Positions 25,480 to 34,420 of a stretch of DNA of 64,000 nt are shown here, piece by piece. Where the stretch lies: NCBI GenBank assembly GCA_937871585.1, contig CALMPJ010000102.1, positions 1 through 64,000 on the forward strand, read 5' to 3'. The translations under genes and the position numbers were made by a program. How positions within the stretch are numbered: the stretch's first letter is position 1; each line of letters starts with the position of its first letter. Source of the DNA: an uncultured Acidobacteriota bacterium (GTDB taxonomy: Bacteria; Acidobacteriota; Blastocatellia; Pyrinomonadales; Pyrinomonadaceae). The notes under the pieces are model-generated. The model had not been told where the DNA came from. It did no database searches and worked only from the letters and a program-made list of their open reading frames with translations.

Positions 25480-27843
25480 ATGAAGTTATTTAGTTTGATA
25501 TTTGTATTGTTCACAGCCTCGGTCGCGGCATTTGGACAAGAAGGTGCAGGGCTTCGCGGTGTGATACGCGTTGGCGGGCAACCTGCGGCAGGAGCTACGA
25601 TCAGCGTAAGCGGTCCGGTTGGGCGAGGACAGCAAGTAACCGAAACTCGTACGGCGGACGCCGACGGAAAGTACTATGTCGGTTTTGAGGACGGCGGCAA
25701 GTACACCGTGAAAGTCACTCTCGAATCGAACGGTCGCCGATACGAATCGGATCTAAAGGAACCGATCGAACTCAAATTTGCCAACGAAATAAAGCTGGAT
25801 ATCGACTTGGTGGAGGTCGGCTTTATTCGCGAAACCGTTACGGTTGCAGCGGATACTTCGCAATTGGTTGAGCAGGTCTCGAAATCGGTCGATTCGATCT
25901 CGGGCCAGGAAATGCGCGATCGTGCGGATATCACTTTGGTCGATAGCTTAAGGACGATCCCGGGATTTCGCGTGCAGCAATCGGGCGGATTTGGGCGAAT
26001 TGCTTCGATCAAATCTCGCGGGCTGCGAAATCAGGACACGGCGATCCTGATCGACGGAATTCGTTTTCGCGACGCGACTGCGATCTCTGGCGATGCTACT
26101 TCGTTTTTGAGCGATTTTACTCTAACCAACGTGTCTGAAGTCGAAGTTCTTCGCGGTTCGGGCTCGTCGCTTTACGGCACGAATGCGATCGGCGGCACGG
26201 TCGACTTCAAGTCACCAACCGCAAGACAGGGAACGCACGGTCAGGTTGGCGGTGCTTTCGGCGGACTTGGAATGGGACGCTTTCGCGGCAATATCTCACA
26301 CGGAGCCGATCTGTTCGGCATCTCGGCAGGCGTGTCAAGAACCGCTTATACAAAAGGAATCGATGAGCAAGACAACGCGCCGAACACCAATCTGCACACG
26401 CGGTTCGACGTCACGCCGACGCCGTCACTTGCTCTTTCGGGACGATTCTACTTCTCCGATGCCAATGTTCGGTTGAATGTCAGCCCGGACACTTTCGGCA
26501 CGCTGCCGACGAATACAAGCACGATCATCGATGCGAACGCGGGCGTGAATTTTGCTCCTGACGCGAATGATCCAGACAACGTTCAAAAGTCTCGTGCTTT
26601 CACCGGACAATTTTCCGGTTACTACAGTTTCAACTCGCAATTCCTTATCGCAGGACATTTCCAGTCCTTGAAAACCAAACGCCGAAACGACGACGGACCT
26701 CTCGGTCCCGGCTTTCAGAGTGCTTATGCCAGCACCTACGACGGCTTGATCAACACTGGCAATATTCGCGGAGTTTACACGCCGAATGACACGAACACGC
26801 TGACCGTCGGCTATGAATTCGAAGCCGAGAAATTCGCCAACGACAACTTCAACGCGACCGGCACCAGCACGAGCAACGTTCTCGATCGCCAGCGTTCGCA
26901 CACGTTCTTTGTCCGCGACGATGCTTCATTCTTTGACCGGACGCTCAATCTTTCGGGCGGCATTCGCTATCAGAGCTTCTCGCTCGACACGCCGACGTGC
27001 GCTCCCGCAGTTTGTCCGACGGCGTTCAATAACATCAGTTCTCCGCCTTCGGCAGTGATCGCGGACGGTTCGGCAGCTTACTTTTTCAAGCGTTCGGGAA
27101 CCAAAATTCGCGCTCATGTGGGAAACGGCTATCGCGTTCCTTCGCTCTACGAGCGGTTTGGTTCGTACTTCTTTTTCGGTGCATTTTCGCCGCTTGGAAA
27201 TCCGCAGCTTGAGCCCGAAAAGAGTGTGGCGTTCGACGGAGGCATCGATCAGTATTTGGCAAATGATCGCGTAAAACTTTCGGCGACTTACTTTTACACC
27301 GAGATCAAAGACGAGATCACATACATTCCGACCGACGATTTCAGTGCTCCGGCGTACTACAATTTCGACAAACACTTCTCACGTGGACTCGAATTTTCGA
27401 GTACGCTTCGTCCTACGACTTCGACAGACATCTTTGTTTCGTACACCTTTACGAACGGAGATATTCGTAATTTTACAAGGCCAACCTTTCCGGTCGGGCC
27501 GGTCCGCAGCCGCGACCGAAAGGTGTATGGCGTGCCTGATCACCAGTTCACGCTCTCAGCGACACAGCGGTACAAGCAGTTTTGGGTGAATTTCGATCTG
27601 CTTGCGACCTCGTCGTATTTGGCTCCGATCTTTAGTAACTCGACGTTTTCGACGTACACATATCGCTTCAACGGCAATCGCCGCGGCGATCTGACGGCTG
27701 GCTATACGTTCCAATTCAGCAGACGAAAGCTCTCGGCTCGCGTTTTCGGTACGGTCGAAAACGTGTTCAACCAAGAGTATTACGAGAACGGATTCCGTAC
27801 GGCCAAGGCTAATGCCCGAGCAGGCGTGTCGTTCGCGTTCTAG
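25480..27843 (+). CDS. btuB: TonB-dependent vitamin B12 receptor (BtuB-like)
   Basis: 787 residues from the ATG at 25480, which follows AAGGA and starts a signal peptide (MKLFSLIFVLFTASVAAFGQ). An N-terminal carboxypeptidase-regulatory-like beta domain (about 24-110) precedes the plug (IPGFRVQQSGGFGRIASIKS, VEVLRGSGSSLYGTNAIGGT) and the barrel, whose last strand ends in ARAGVSFAF. BtuB-type function, outer-membrane uptake of corrinoids, is inferred from the plug type, the cobalamin riboswitch in its leader and btuFCD just upstream. E. coli BtuB lacks the extra N-terminal domain and is about 170 residues shorter. Confidence 0.88.
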   Translation: MKLFSLIFVLFTASVAAFGQEGAGLRGVIRVGGQPAAGATISVSGPVGRGQQVTETRTADADGKYYVGFEDGGKYTVKVTLESNGRRYESDLKEPIELKFANEIKLDIDLVEVGFIRETVTVAADTSQLVEQVSKSVDSISGQEMRDRADITLVDSLRTIPGFRVQQSGGFGRIASIKSRGLRNQDTAILIDGIRFRDATAISGDATSFLSDFTLTNVSEVEVLRGSGSSLYGTNAIGGTVDFKSPTARQGTHGQVGGAFGGLGMGRFRGNISHGADLFGISAGVSRTAYTKGIDEQDNAPNTNLHTRFDVTPTPSLALSGRFYFSDANVRLNVSPDTFGTLPTNTSTIIDANAGVNFAPDANDPDNVQKSRAFTGQFSGYYSFNSQFLIAGHFQSLKTKRRNDDGPLGPGFQSAYASTYDGLINTGNIRGVYTPNDTNTLTVGYEFEAEKFANDNFNATGTSTSNVLDRQRSHTFFVRDDASFFDRTLNLSGGIRYQSFSLDTPTCAPAVCPTAFNNISSPPSAVIADGSAAYFFKRSGTKIRAHVGNGYRVPSLYERFGSYFFFGAFSPLGNPQLEPEKSVAFDGGIDQYLANDRVKLSATYFYTEIKDEITYIPTDDFSAPAYYNFDKHFSRGLEFSSTLRPTTSTDIFVSYTFTNGDIRNFTRPTFPVGPVRSRDRKVYGVPDHQFTLSATQRYKQFWVNFDLLATSSYLAPIFSNSTFSTYTYRFNGNRRGDLTAGYTFQFSRRKLSARVFGTVENVFNQEYYENGFRTAKANARAGVSFAF

Positions 27844-27868
27844 TTTCGCGTTCATTTTGAACAATTGT

Positions 27869-27897
27869 GGCGACGGCTAACGACCGTCGCCTTTTTT
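27869..27897 (+). terminator. Rho-independent terminator after btuB
   Basis: Stem ggcgacgg (27869-27876) and ccgtcgcc (27884-27891) with a 7-base loop and TTTTTT after it. Confidence 0.88.
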
Positions 27898-27957
27898 GTG
27901 AAATGTTTTGAGCCTAATTCTCACTGATATTGGAAGAAAGTTCTATGTGAGGTCAAA

Positions 27958-30087
27958 ATGATGTTCAAATCGGCACCAAAGCTATTCGTAATTTCAATAA
28001 TAGTAATATTTACAGCCGCATCGGCTATCTTTGGCGGGGTCACAGGCGGGCTCGACCGCACGTTCGATTCGGATGGCAAGCTGACGACGGTCGTTAGTTC
28101 GGCTGCCGGATTAGATTCTGCTCGTAATGTCGCGGTTCAGGCGGACGGCAAGATCGTTGTCGTCGGACAAGCGACCGACGGAGCAACGGATATGGCGATC
28201 GTTCGTTACAATCGAAACGGCACGCTCGACACGACCTTTGATTCTGACGGAAAGGTCACGATCGATTTTTTCGGTAGCACCGACGATGCAAATACCGTCG
28301 TAATTTTGTCGGATGGCAAGATCCTGGTTGGCGGCTATGCAACACAAAGCACGCAGCAGCGGTTTGTACTTGTTCGACTGAATCCGAATGGCTCGCTCGA
28401 CACGACATTTGACGGTGACGGCAAGGCTTACGCGATCTTTACCACTGAAAATGCCGTCGGTATAAAACTGCTCGTTCAGGATGACGGTAAGTATCTGCTC
28501 GGCGGCAGAGTCGGAATAAGCCCGAACCTTGAGTTCGCGGCGGCTCGGTTCAACACCGATGGCACGCTCGACACAAGCTTTGATACAGATGGTCGCGTTA
28601 CGCTCAGCATCTCGACCGCGAACGACACATTCTGGACAATGGCATTGCAGAACAATCAGCGGATATTGCTGATCGGCGGCACGTTAGCCGCCAGTATCAG
28701 CAATAGCAATTGGGTCATCGCGAGGCTATTGCAAGATGGTTCGCTCGATCCGGCGTGGGACACGGACGGCATTGTGACAACCGATTTTACCGGTAACAGC
28801 GACATTGCTTTTGGCGTCGACATCCAACCAAACAATCGGATCGTCATCAGTGGCAGTGCTGCAAATCCAAATTCGGACATGGCTGTCGCACGCTACTTGG
28901 TCGATGGTTCCCTCGACACATCGTTTGATACGGACGGCAAACAATCGCTGAATTTTGGCGGTTCGGCGACAGATTCGGCGAGGAGCGTTTTTGTTCAACC
29001 CGACGGCAGCCTCATTCTCGCAGGGCAGAGCAACGTCGGTTTAACGAACGACTTTGCTTTGATCAAATACAGTTCGACCGGCGTTCTTGACGGTACATTC
29101 AATGGCGGAACCGGCCGCACGCTGATCGATTTTGGCGGATTTAGCGATGTGATGAACAACGCTGTTATGGGGCCTGACGGCAAGATACTGATCGTTGGTC
29201 CGGTCGAGTTGACCAGTGGAAACAACGATTTTGGCATCGCCAGGGTCAACACGGTCACCAAGAATGCGCCGTTCGATTACGATGGTGACGAAAAGGCTGA
29301 TGTTTCGATCTACAGGCCGTCGCTCGGCCAATGGTGGCTGAATCGCTCGACCACTGGCACGCTAGCACTTACCTTTGGAGTTTCGACAGACAAGATGGTT
29401 CCGGCTGATTATACCGGCGACAGTAAGACGGACGTTGGTTTTTTCAGACCTTCGACGGGCGAATGGTACATCTTGCGAAGCGAGGATTTCTCGTTCTACG
29501 CGGCTCCTTTCGGCGTGTCGACGGATGTTCCGGTTCCGGGCGATTACGATGGCGACGGCAAGGCAGACATTGCTGTGTTTAGGCCATCGAGCTCGACTTG
29601 GTTCATTAACAATTCGGGCGGCGGCTCGACGATCTCAGCGTTTGGAGCGACCGGCGACGTTCCTGTAGCGGCTGACTATGACGGCGACAACCGAACGGAC
29701 ATCGCGATCTATCGCCCAAGCCTCGGCCAATGGTGGCTAAATCGCTCGACCGCTGGAACTATCGCGATGACCTTTGGTACATCGACGGACAAAACGGTCC
29801 AAGGTGATTACACCGGAGACGGTAAGGCCGATGCGGCATTCTGGCGGCCTTCGACAGGAAGCTGGTTCATACTTCGCAGCGAAGACTTTTCGTTCTACGG
29901 ATTTCCATTTGGTGCCTCAACCGACGTTCCGACGCCGGGAGATTTTGACGGCGACGGCCAGAACGATTCTGCCGTTTTCCGTCCAAGCAACTCGACTTGG
30001 TTTATCAATGGAACCACCGCAGGGAACTACGCCGTTCCGTTCGGGGCGACGGGCGATCTCCCGACGCCAAACGCCTACGTCCGATAG
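27958..30087 (+). CDS. Secreted delta-60 repeat protein with C-terminal FG-GAP repeats
   Basis: 709 residues. A signal peptide (MMFKSAPKLFVISIIVIFTA to AIFGG) precedes about seven delta-60 repeats (PF17164-type; for example LDTTFDSDGKVTIDF, AVQADGKIVVVGQ), which probably form one beta-propeller to about residue 430. Six FG-GAP/VCBS units follow at 440-709. These six are two copies of a three-unit block, the units ending GQWWLNRS, W-ILRSEDFSFY and STWFIN in that order. The protein ends PTPNAYVR. No catalytic residues are seen. GAGG before the ATG supports the start. A structural or adhesive surface role is likely but not shown. Confidence 0.9.
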   Translation: MMFKSAPKLFVISIIVIFTAASAIFGGVTGGLDRTFDSDGKLTTVVSSAAGLDSARNVAVQADGKIVVVGQATDGATDMAIVRYNRNGTLDTTFDSDGKVTIDFFGSTDDANTVVILSDGKILVGGYATQSTQQRFVLVRLNPNGSLDTTFDGDGKAYAIFTTENAVGIKLLVQDDGKYLLGGRVGISPNLEFAAARFNTDGTLDTSFDTDGRVTLSISTANDTFWTMALQNNQRILLIGGTLAASISNSNWVIARLLQDGSLDPAWDTDGIVTTDFTGNSDIAFGVDIQPNNRIVISGSAANPNSDMAVARYLVDGSLDTSFDTDGKQSLNFGGSATDSARSVFVQPDGSLILAGQSNVGLTNDFALIKYSSTGVLDGTFNGGTGRTLIDFGGFSDVMNNAVMGPDGKILIVGPVELTSGNNDFGIARVNTVTKNAPFDYDGDEKADVSIYRPSLGQWWLNRSTTGTLALTFGVSTDKMVPADYTGDSKTDVGFFRPSTGEWYILRSEDFSFYAAPFGVSTDVPVPGDYDGDGKADIAVFRPSSSTWFINNSGGGSTISAFGATGDVPVAADYDGDNRTDIAIYRPSLGQWWLNRSTAGTIAMTFGTSTDKTVQGDYTGDGKADAAFWRPSTGSWFILRSEDFSFYGFPFGASTDVPTPGDFDGDGQNDSAVFRPSNSTWFINGTTAGNYAVPFGATGDLPTPNAYVR
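29275..30072 (+). repeat. Tandem duplication of a 399-bp FG-GAP three-unit block
   Basis: The block from 29275 (codon for the D of DYDGDEKAD) recurs at 29674 with a period of exactly 399 bases (133 codons). Stretches such as ggccaatggtggct, at 29326 and 29725, are identical in DNA as well as protein. Confidence 0.85.
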
Positions 30088-30112
30088 TCAAAACTTTCCC
30101 TCCTAACTCGAT

Positions 30113-30146
30113 GGTGCCGAGCCCGCGGTGGTTCGGCACCTTTTTT
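30113..30146 (+). terminator. Rho-independent terminator after the delta-60 gene
   Basis: ggtgccga (30113-30120) pairs with tcggcacc (30133-30140), followed by six T. It ends the delta-60/FG-GAP transcript. Confidence 0.85.
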
Positions 30147-30195
30147 CACATTTATGAGCAGAATGGAATAGAATAGGTGTTACGAGGTGAGTCAG

Positions 30196-30681
30196 ATGCG
30201 GTATTTATTTTTGACTTTTGTATTTGTTTTAGCTTTGTCGGCCGTCGGTATTTCACAAACCCGAACTGTCACTAACAATGACCTTGCGAGCTACCGTGAG
30301 AAACGCCTGGCTGCCGAGAAAGAGCTTCGTGAGAACTACGAAAAGCTCGGATTTCCGTCGCCTGAGGTTCGTGCGGGCCGGAATGCTCAGGCGGCTAAAG
30401 AGCTGACCGCGCTATCTGCCAAGATTCGAGCCGAACGTCTCGAACAGGAACGACGCGAAGCTGATTTGAGCCGTGCGATCCAAGCCGCGTGGCCGACCGA
30501 AACGCGCATCGTTTGGGTTAATGGCCTGCCGAATTACTACTATTACTATCCGAACTACGGCTGGCGATATAACACACGCAGCCGCGAATACGTCCAGCCG
30601 GGCTACTTCGCCGGCGGAATGTTCATTGCTACAGGGCCGAGGAATCCGATGCGACCTGTTTTTCCCCTACGGAATCGTTAA
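30196..30681 (+). CDS. Exported coiled-coil protein, unknown function
   Basis: 161 residues from the ATG at 30196, preceded by GAGGTGA; an in-frame GTG at 30187 lies within that ribosome binding site and is less likely. Signal peptide MRYLFLTFVFVLALSAVGIS. Residues about 30-100 are charged and helical (YREKRLAAEKELRENYEKLG, AERLEQERREADLSRAIQAA), probably a coiled coil. The C-terminal part is rich in Tyr, Pro and Gly (LPNYYYYYPNYGWRYN). It is not a family I recognise. It lies 3 bases before gatB on the same strand. Confidence 0.75.
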   Translation: MRYLFLTFVFVLALSAVGISQTRTVTNNDLASYREKRLAAEKELRENYEKLGFPSPEVRAGRNAQAAKELTALSAKIRAERLEQERREADLSRAIQAAWPTETRIVWVNGLPNYYYYYPNYGWRYNTRSREYVQPGYFAGGMFIATGPRNPMRPVFPLRNR

Positions 30682-30684
30682 CTT

Positions 30685-32157
30685 ATGAGATCAGATTGGG
30701 AAGCCGTTATCGGCATGGAGATACATACGCAGCTTGCGACGGAGACTAAGATCTTTTGTTCGTGTGCTGTTGAGACGGGCGGCGAGCCGAATTCGAATAC
30801 GTGTCCGACGTGTTTGGGGTTGCCGGGAGCGTTGCCTGTATTGAACAAGCGCGTGGTCGAGCTTGGGGCCCGTGCGGCGTTGGCGTTGGGGCTTGAGATA
30901 CAGGAAACGTCGATCTTTTCTCGAAAGAACTATTTCTACCCTGACCTGCCAAAAGGCTATCAGATCTCGCAATACGACAAGCCATTCTCCGCGAATGGCA
31001 CGCTCAAGATCATGACTGCCGAACGCGACGAACACGGTCGGCCGGTCGATTGGCGGCCGATGGAAATTCACATTCAACGAATGCACCTCGAAGAAGACGC
31101 CGGAAAGAACGTCCACGAAGGCTTGCCTGAAACCGACAAGTATTCGTATGTCGATCTCAATCGTGCCGGAACGCCGCTCGGCGAGATCGTGACCTCGCCG
31201 GATTTTCGCTCGTCGTGGCAGGCTTATGATTACGTTAATCACGTTCGCCGTGCGCTGCAATGGGTCGGGGCGAGCGAGGCCGATATGGAGAAGGGAAATC
31301 TTCGCTGCGAGGCGAACGTTTCCGTGCGAAAGGTCGGCACCACGGAGTTCAATAACAAGGTCGAACTCAAGAATCTGAACTCCGTTCGATTCATGCAGAA
31401 AGCGATCGAATTTGAGATTGACCGCCAGATCGCGGCTCACGAAGCAGGCGAAGGCGTGAATCAGGAGACGCGTTTGTGGGACGAAAAGAACGACCGCACG
31501 CGTGTGATGCGTTCGAAGGAGGACGCTCACGATTACCGATATTTCCCGGAGCCCGACCTACAGCCGCTGGTTGTTTCGCCGGAATTTATTGAGGCTGTAA
31601 AGAAGCAAATGCCCGAAATGCCGGACGCAATGCAGGAGCGTTTTCAGGCGACTTACGGTATGACTTTGGCTGATGCGACACAGCTTACTGCAGATAAAGA
31701 CACGGCTGAGTATTTTGAGACGACGGCACGAATTTCGGCTAATCCAAAGCTCGCTTCGAACTGGATGCTCGGCGAATTGACGCGTGAACTTAATAACTCT
31801 GGCAAGGCAATATCAGAATCGCTAATGACCGCCGAAGACCTCGCCGAGCTGATCGCAACGGTCGAATCGGGCAAGATCTCGAATACGCAGGCCAAGGAAG
31901 TCATGGCCGAAATGTTCGCGACAGGCAAACCGGCGGCCGAGGTCATCAGCGAAAAAGGCTTCGAGCAAGTCTCCGATACCGGAGCCATCGAAGCGATCAT
32001 CGACGAAGTGATCGCCAACAACGCCGGCCAGGTCGAAGCCTACCGCAGCGGCAAAGACGCCCTGTTCGGATTCTTTGTCGGCCAAGTAATGAAAGCCTCA
32101 CAGGGCAAGGCGAACCCGAAGGTTGTGAATGAGCTTTTGAAAGTGAAGCTAAGCTGA
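30685..32157 (+). CDS. gatB: Asp-tRNA(Asn)/Glu-tRNA(Gln) amidotransferase subunit B
   Basis: 490 residues, the full length of GatB. It is the tRNA-binding and kinase-like subunit of GatCAB, which converts Glu-tRNA(Gln) and/or Asp-tRNA(Asn) to the amidated forms. Signatures: WEAVIGMEIHTQLATETKIF, the zinc-type cysteines in FCSCAVETGG and NTCPTCLGLPGALPV, RKNYFYPDLPKGYQISQYD, LEEDAGKN, DLNRAGTPLGEIVT and the YqeY-like tail ending GKANPKVVNELLKVKL. gatA and gatC are not in the window. Confidence 0.96.
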   Translation: MRSDWEAVIGMEIHTQLATETKIFCSCAVETGGEPNSNTCPTCLGLPGALPVLNKRVVELGARAALALGLEIQETSIFSRKNYFYPDLPKGYQISQYDKPFSANGTLKIMTAERDEHGRPVDWRPMEIHIQRMHLEEDAGKNVHEGLPETDKYSYVDLNRAGTPLGEIVTSPDFRSSWQAYDYVNHVRRALQWVGASEADMEKGNLRCEANVSVRKVGTTEFNNKVELKNLNSVRFMQKAIEFEIDRQIAAHEAGEGVNQETRLWDEKNDRTRVMRSKEDAHDYRYFPEPDLQPLVVSPEFIEAVKKQMPEMPDAMQERFQATYGMTLADATQLTADKDTAEYFETTARISANPKLASNWMLGELTRELNNSGKAISESLMTAEDLAELIATVESGKISNTQAKEVMAEMFATGKPAAEVISEKGFEQVSDTGAIEAIIDEVIANNAGQVEAYRSGKDALFGFFVGQVMKASQGKANPKVVNELLKVKLS

Positions 32158-32172
32158 ACTTATGAGAGTGTT

Positions 32173-32979
32173 ATGACAAGAATTACTCTTGCAATTGTGT
32201 TTTTGTCGTTGATCGCGTTGTCGCAATCGATCGTACCTGTGGGGAATAAGTCAGAAGGCGACCCGCCGAAACCTGATGGTTTAGCTAATGGCTTATTCAA
32301 GGCCGGACTCCGAAAGGAAGGAAAGACCTACAGCCAAACCTTTTCTAAGGAAGCAAAGAAACTAATCGAGCCGGATCGGTCGATCAAAATGCAGTACTCG
32401 GCTTTTCTTGCAAAACGTGATTCAGGCATTGTCAAGCTCCTTGAACTTTCGTGTGAGGGCAACGCCGAAATCGAACTTCCTGGGGTTTGCAAGGTTGGAA
32501 TTCCCGGATCAGGCAGCCACTACTCATTTCGCAATCGTCATTATGTTTCTTCGCGCTTGGCTGACGTTAGATTGCAAAAAGGGAAACTTCACACGAACGG
32601 CTTACTTATACAAGGGCTATTTGTCTCGCTTGGCGATGTTCCCGTTGAAGGGCTTGCACTAACCACTAACGGCATAGACCATCTACACAGCTTTTTACCT
32701 GATGTTTCCTCGCCGCTAGCTGAATCCCAACGTTTACAGTTGGAGAAAGGATTGAAATTAGGCGACTATACTTACTATCGTAATATCGAACTTAAGAAGA
32801 ACCATTCTTACGGCCTTCGATTGATCGCGTACGCATCTTCTCGGAAAACATTATCTTCAGACCATCGAGTCGATCTGATCGCGGTATTTCGGGTTGTAGC
32901 GATCGAGCCGGATGGTTCCGTTACGCTTGTTTGGCGACAGCTGGAAGAACGAGATGCACCAATGTTGAAGGACCAATGA
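32173..32979 (+). CDS. Exported protein, unknown function
   Basis: 268 residues. A signal peptide (MTRITLAIVFLSLIALSQS) precedes a mainly beta-type sequence with two cysteines close together (LSCEGNAEIELPGVCKVG) that could form a disulfide. No motif is recognised. Its stop overlaps the start of the SDR gene (ATGA), so the two are probably translationally coupled and begin a transcript that also follows gatB by 15 bases. Confidence 0.75.
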   Translation: MTRITLAIVFLSLIALSQSIVPVGNKSEGDPPKPDGLANGLFKAGLRKEGKTYSQTFSKEAKKLIEPDRSIKMQYSAFLAKRDSGIVKLLELSCEGNAEIELPGVCKVGIPGSGSHYSFRNRHYVSSRLADVRLQKGKLHTNGLLIQGLFVSLGDVPVEGLALTTNGIDHLHSFLPDVSSPLAESQRLQLEKGLKLGDYTYYRNIELKKNHSYGLRLIAYASSRKTLSSDHRVDLIAVFRVVAIEPDGSVTLVWRQLEERDAPMLKDQ

Positions 32980-33692
32980 TGATTCAATCGAAAGTCGCAA
33001 TTGTAACCGGCGGAACCAAAGGAATCGGTCTCGCGATCGCTGAGGCGTTGGTGCGCGGCGGGGCTAAGGTGTTTGTTTGTGGGCGGAATCGGAGCGATGT
33101 TCGAGATGCGGTTTCGATGTTGTCGCAGCACGGCACAGCCGAGGGTGAGGTTTGCAATATTCGGAGCGAAGGGCAGGTTCGGCAGATGCTTGACGAGGCC
33201 GTTCGGCTGTTTGGCGGCGTCGATATTTTGATCAACAACGCCGGCATCGGAATTATGGGAAAGACGGTCGAAGAGATCTCGCCCGACGAATTTCGACAGA
33301 CGATCGAGACGAATCTGCTCGGCGTCTACTACGCGTGCCACTACGCACTTCCGCTGTTGAAACAACGCGGCGGCGGCTACATTATCAACATCTCGTCGCT
33401 CGCCGGACAGAATGCTCATCCGCGAATGGCAGCGTACAATGCTTCGAAATTCGGACTGAACGGCTTTTCCGAAGCCTTGATGCAAGAGGTTCGTCAAGAC
33501 AACATTAAGGTTAGCTATGTCTGCCCCGGCAGCGTGAACACATACTTCGGCGGCGACACGCCTTCGGACGACAAAGCCTGGCAGCTTCAGCCGGATGACG
33601 TCGCTCAAGTTGTTGTGAATCTACTAGGAATGGACCCGCGAGCATTGCCAAGCAAAGTCGAACTCAGACCAAGCAAACCGCCTGTTCGTTGA
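32976..33692 (+). CDS. Short-chain dehydrogenase/reductase (SDR family)
   Basis: 238 residues from the ATG at 32976 that overlaps the preceding stop. An NAD(P)-dependent oxidoreductase of the classical SDR type. Cofactor motif TGGTKGIG (11-18), NNAG in ILINNAGIG, catalytic S141 in NISSLAGQ, and Y154-x3-K158 in YNASKFG. Substrate is unknown; FabG-like enzymes look the same at this level. The 3' end, coding VELRPSKPPVR, is repeated in diverged form at 34421-34456, which suggests the gene end has been rebuilt by an insertion. Confidence 0.9.
   Translation: MMIQSKVAIVTGGTKGIGLAIAEALVRGGAKVFVCGRNRSDVRDAVSMLSQHGTAEGEVCNIRSEGQVRQMLDEAVRLFGGVDILINNAGIGIMGKTVEEISPDEFRQTIETNLLGVYYACHYALPLLKQRGGGYIINISSLAGQNAHPRMAAYNASKFGLNGFSEALMQEVRQDNIKVSYVCPGSVNTYFGGDTPSDDKAWQLQPDDVAQVVVNLLGMDPRALPSKVELRPSKPPVR
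33657..33682 (+). repeat. Direct repeat copy 1 (3' end of the SDR gene)
   Basis: 26 bases, gtcgaactcagaccaagcaa then accgcc, recur at 34421-34446 with one mismatch. This copy is the last coding part of the SDR gene. Confidence 0.85.
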
Positions 33693-33994
33693 GGGTCGTT
33701 TAAGGATCGGTCAAAGCGAACCTTGCCATTAGATGAATTAGCTTGGAGGAAGGCAGCTTTGTAATCCTCGCATATTCCTTTGTTGGAGATTGAGAAAGTA
33801 ATCTGTTTAACTTTGACTGAAGCCAAACGCGTTAGAAATGTAGGTATGTATTTCGACGTTCTGAATAGCGGGACAAATTAGGCCACTAAAAAAATTTAAT
33901 TGTTATGAGCCGCTTTTCCGACTTTTATCGCACTAAATAGATGTAAGCGATTTTAGGGAAGTGAAATTAGACAGTTTGAGCAAAACAAAGAAAA
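33693..33994. other. Gene-free stretch within the possible insertion
   Basis: AT-rich compared with its surroundings. No convincing gene, terminator or known repeat is seen in it. It forms the left part of the segment bracketed by the 26-bp direct repeats. Confidence 0.5.
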
Positions 33995-34414
33995 ATGACC
34001 AATAGATCAAATAAAAGCTGGCATTCGTTCATGCCGGTAACAATTGCAACCTTATTTGTGTTAATTGCGTTCGGACCAGTTTTCGCGCAGAAAGCCGATA
34101 AATATCCGAAGCCGGACTTTTCACCAATGGCAGAGTATTTTGACGTCGTTGAGTCTGAATATGAGTTTGATGGCAGTGGCGAACCATTGTTCGTTGTTGT
34201 CGCCAAAAAGAAAAAAGCAAACGTGCCGAGATGGTGGACCATTGTGTGGCGGGACGCTTCGGGAGTTAAGATCACAAAATCAACTTTAATGTTTGATTTC
34301 GCCGATCTGCAGAAGACAGAAATCGGCGAACCTATCAGAGGCTCGGCCTATGCGCCTTACAAACGCGATATGCCAAAAGTTAAAAGCGTTGTACTGACGG
34401 AAAAAATTGACTAA
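33995..34414 (+). CDS. Small exported protein, unknown function
   Basis: 139 residues. An N-terminal signal segment (FMPVTIATLFVLIAFGPVFA) suggests export; an internal Met at residue 13 could be the start instead. The mature part is mixed alpha/beta, with SEYEFDGSGEPLFVVVAKKK, WWTIVWRDASGVKIT and TEIGEPIRGSAYAPY. No family is recognised. It is the only gene inside the segment flanked by the direct repeats at 33657 and 34421, so it may be recently acquired. Confidence 0.65.
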   Translation: MTNRSNKSWHSFMPVTIATLFVLIAFGPVFAQKADKYPKPDFSPMAEYFDVVESEYEFDGSGEPLFVVVAKKKKANVPRWWTIVWRDASGVKITKSTLMFDFADLQKTEIGEPIRGSAYAPYKRDMPKVKSVVLTEKID

Positions 34415-34420
34415 TCTCTT

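Noticed and set aside
27958-30087. Integrin-like adhesin
   Set aside because: FG-GAP units occur in integrins, but no other integrin domain is present; only a secreted repeat protein can be supported.
33605-33826. Minus-strand open frame overlapping the SDR 3' end
   Set aside because: It overlaps a well-supported SDR gene, has no ribosome binding site and no recognisable domain.
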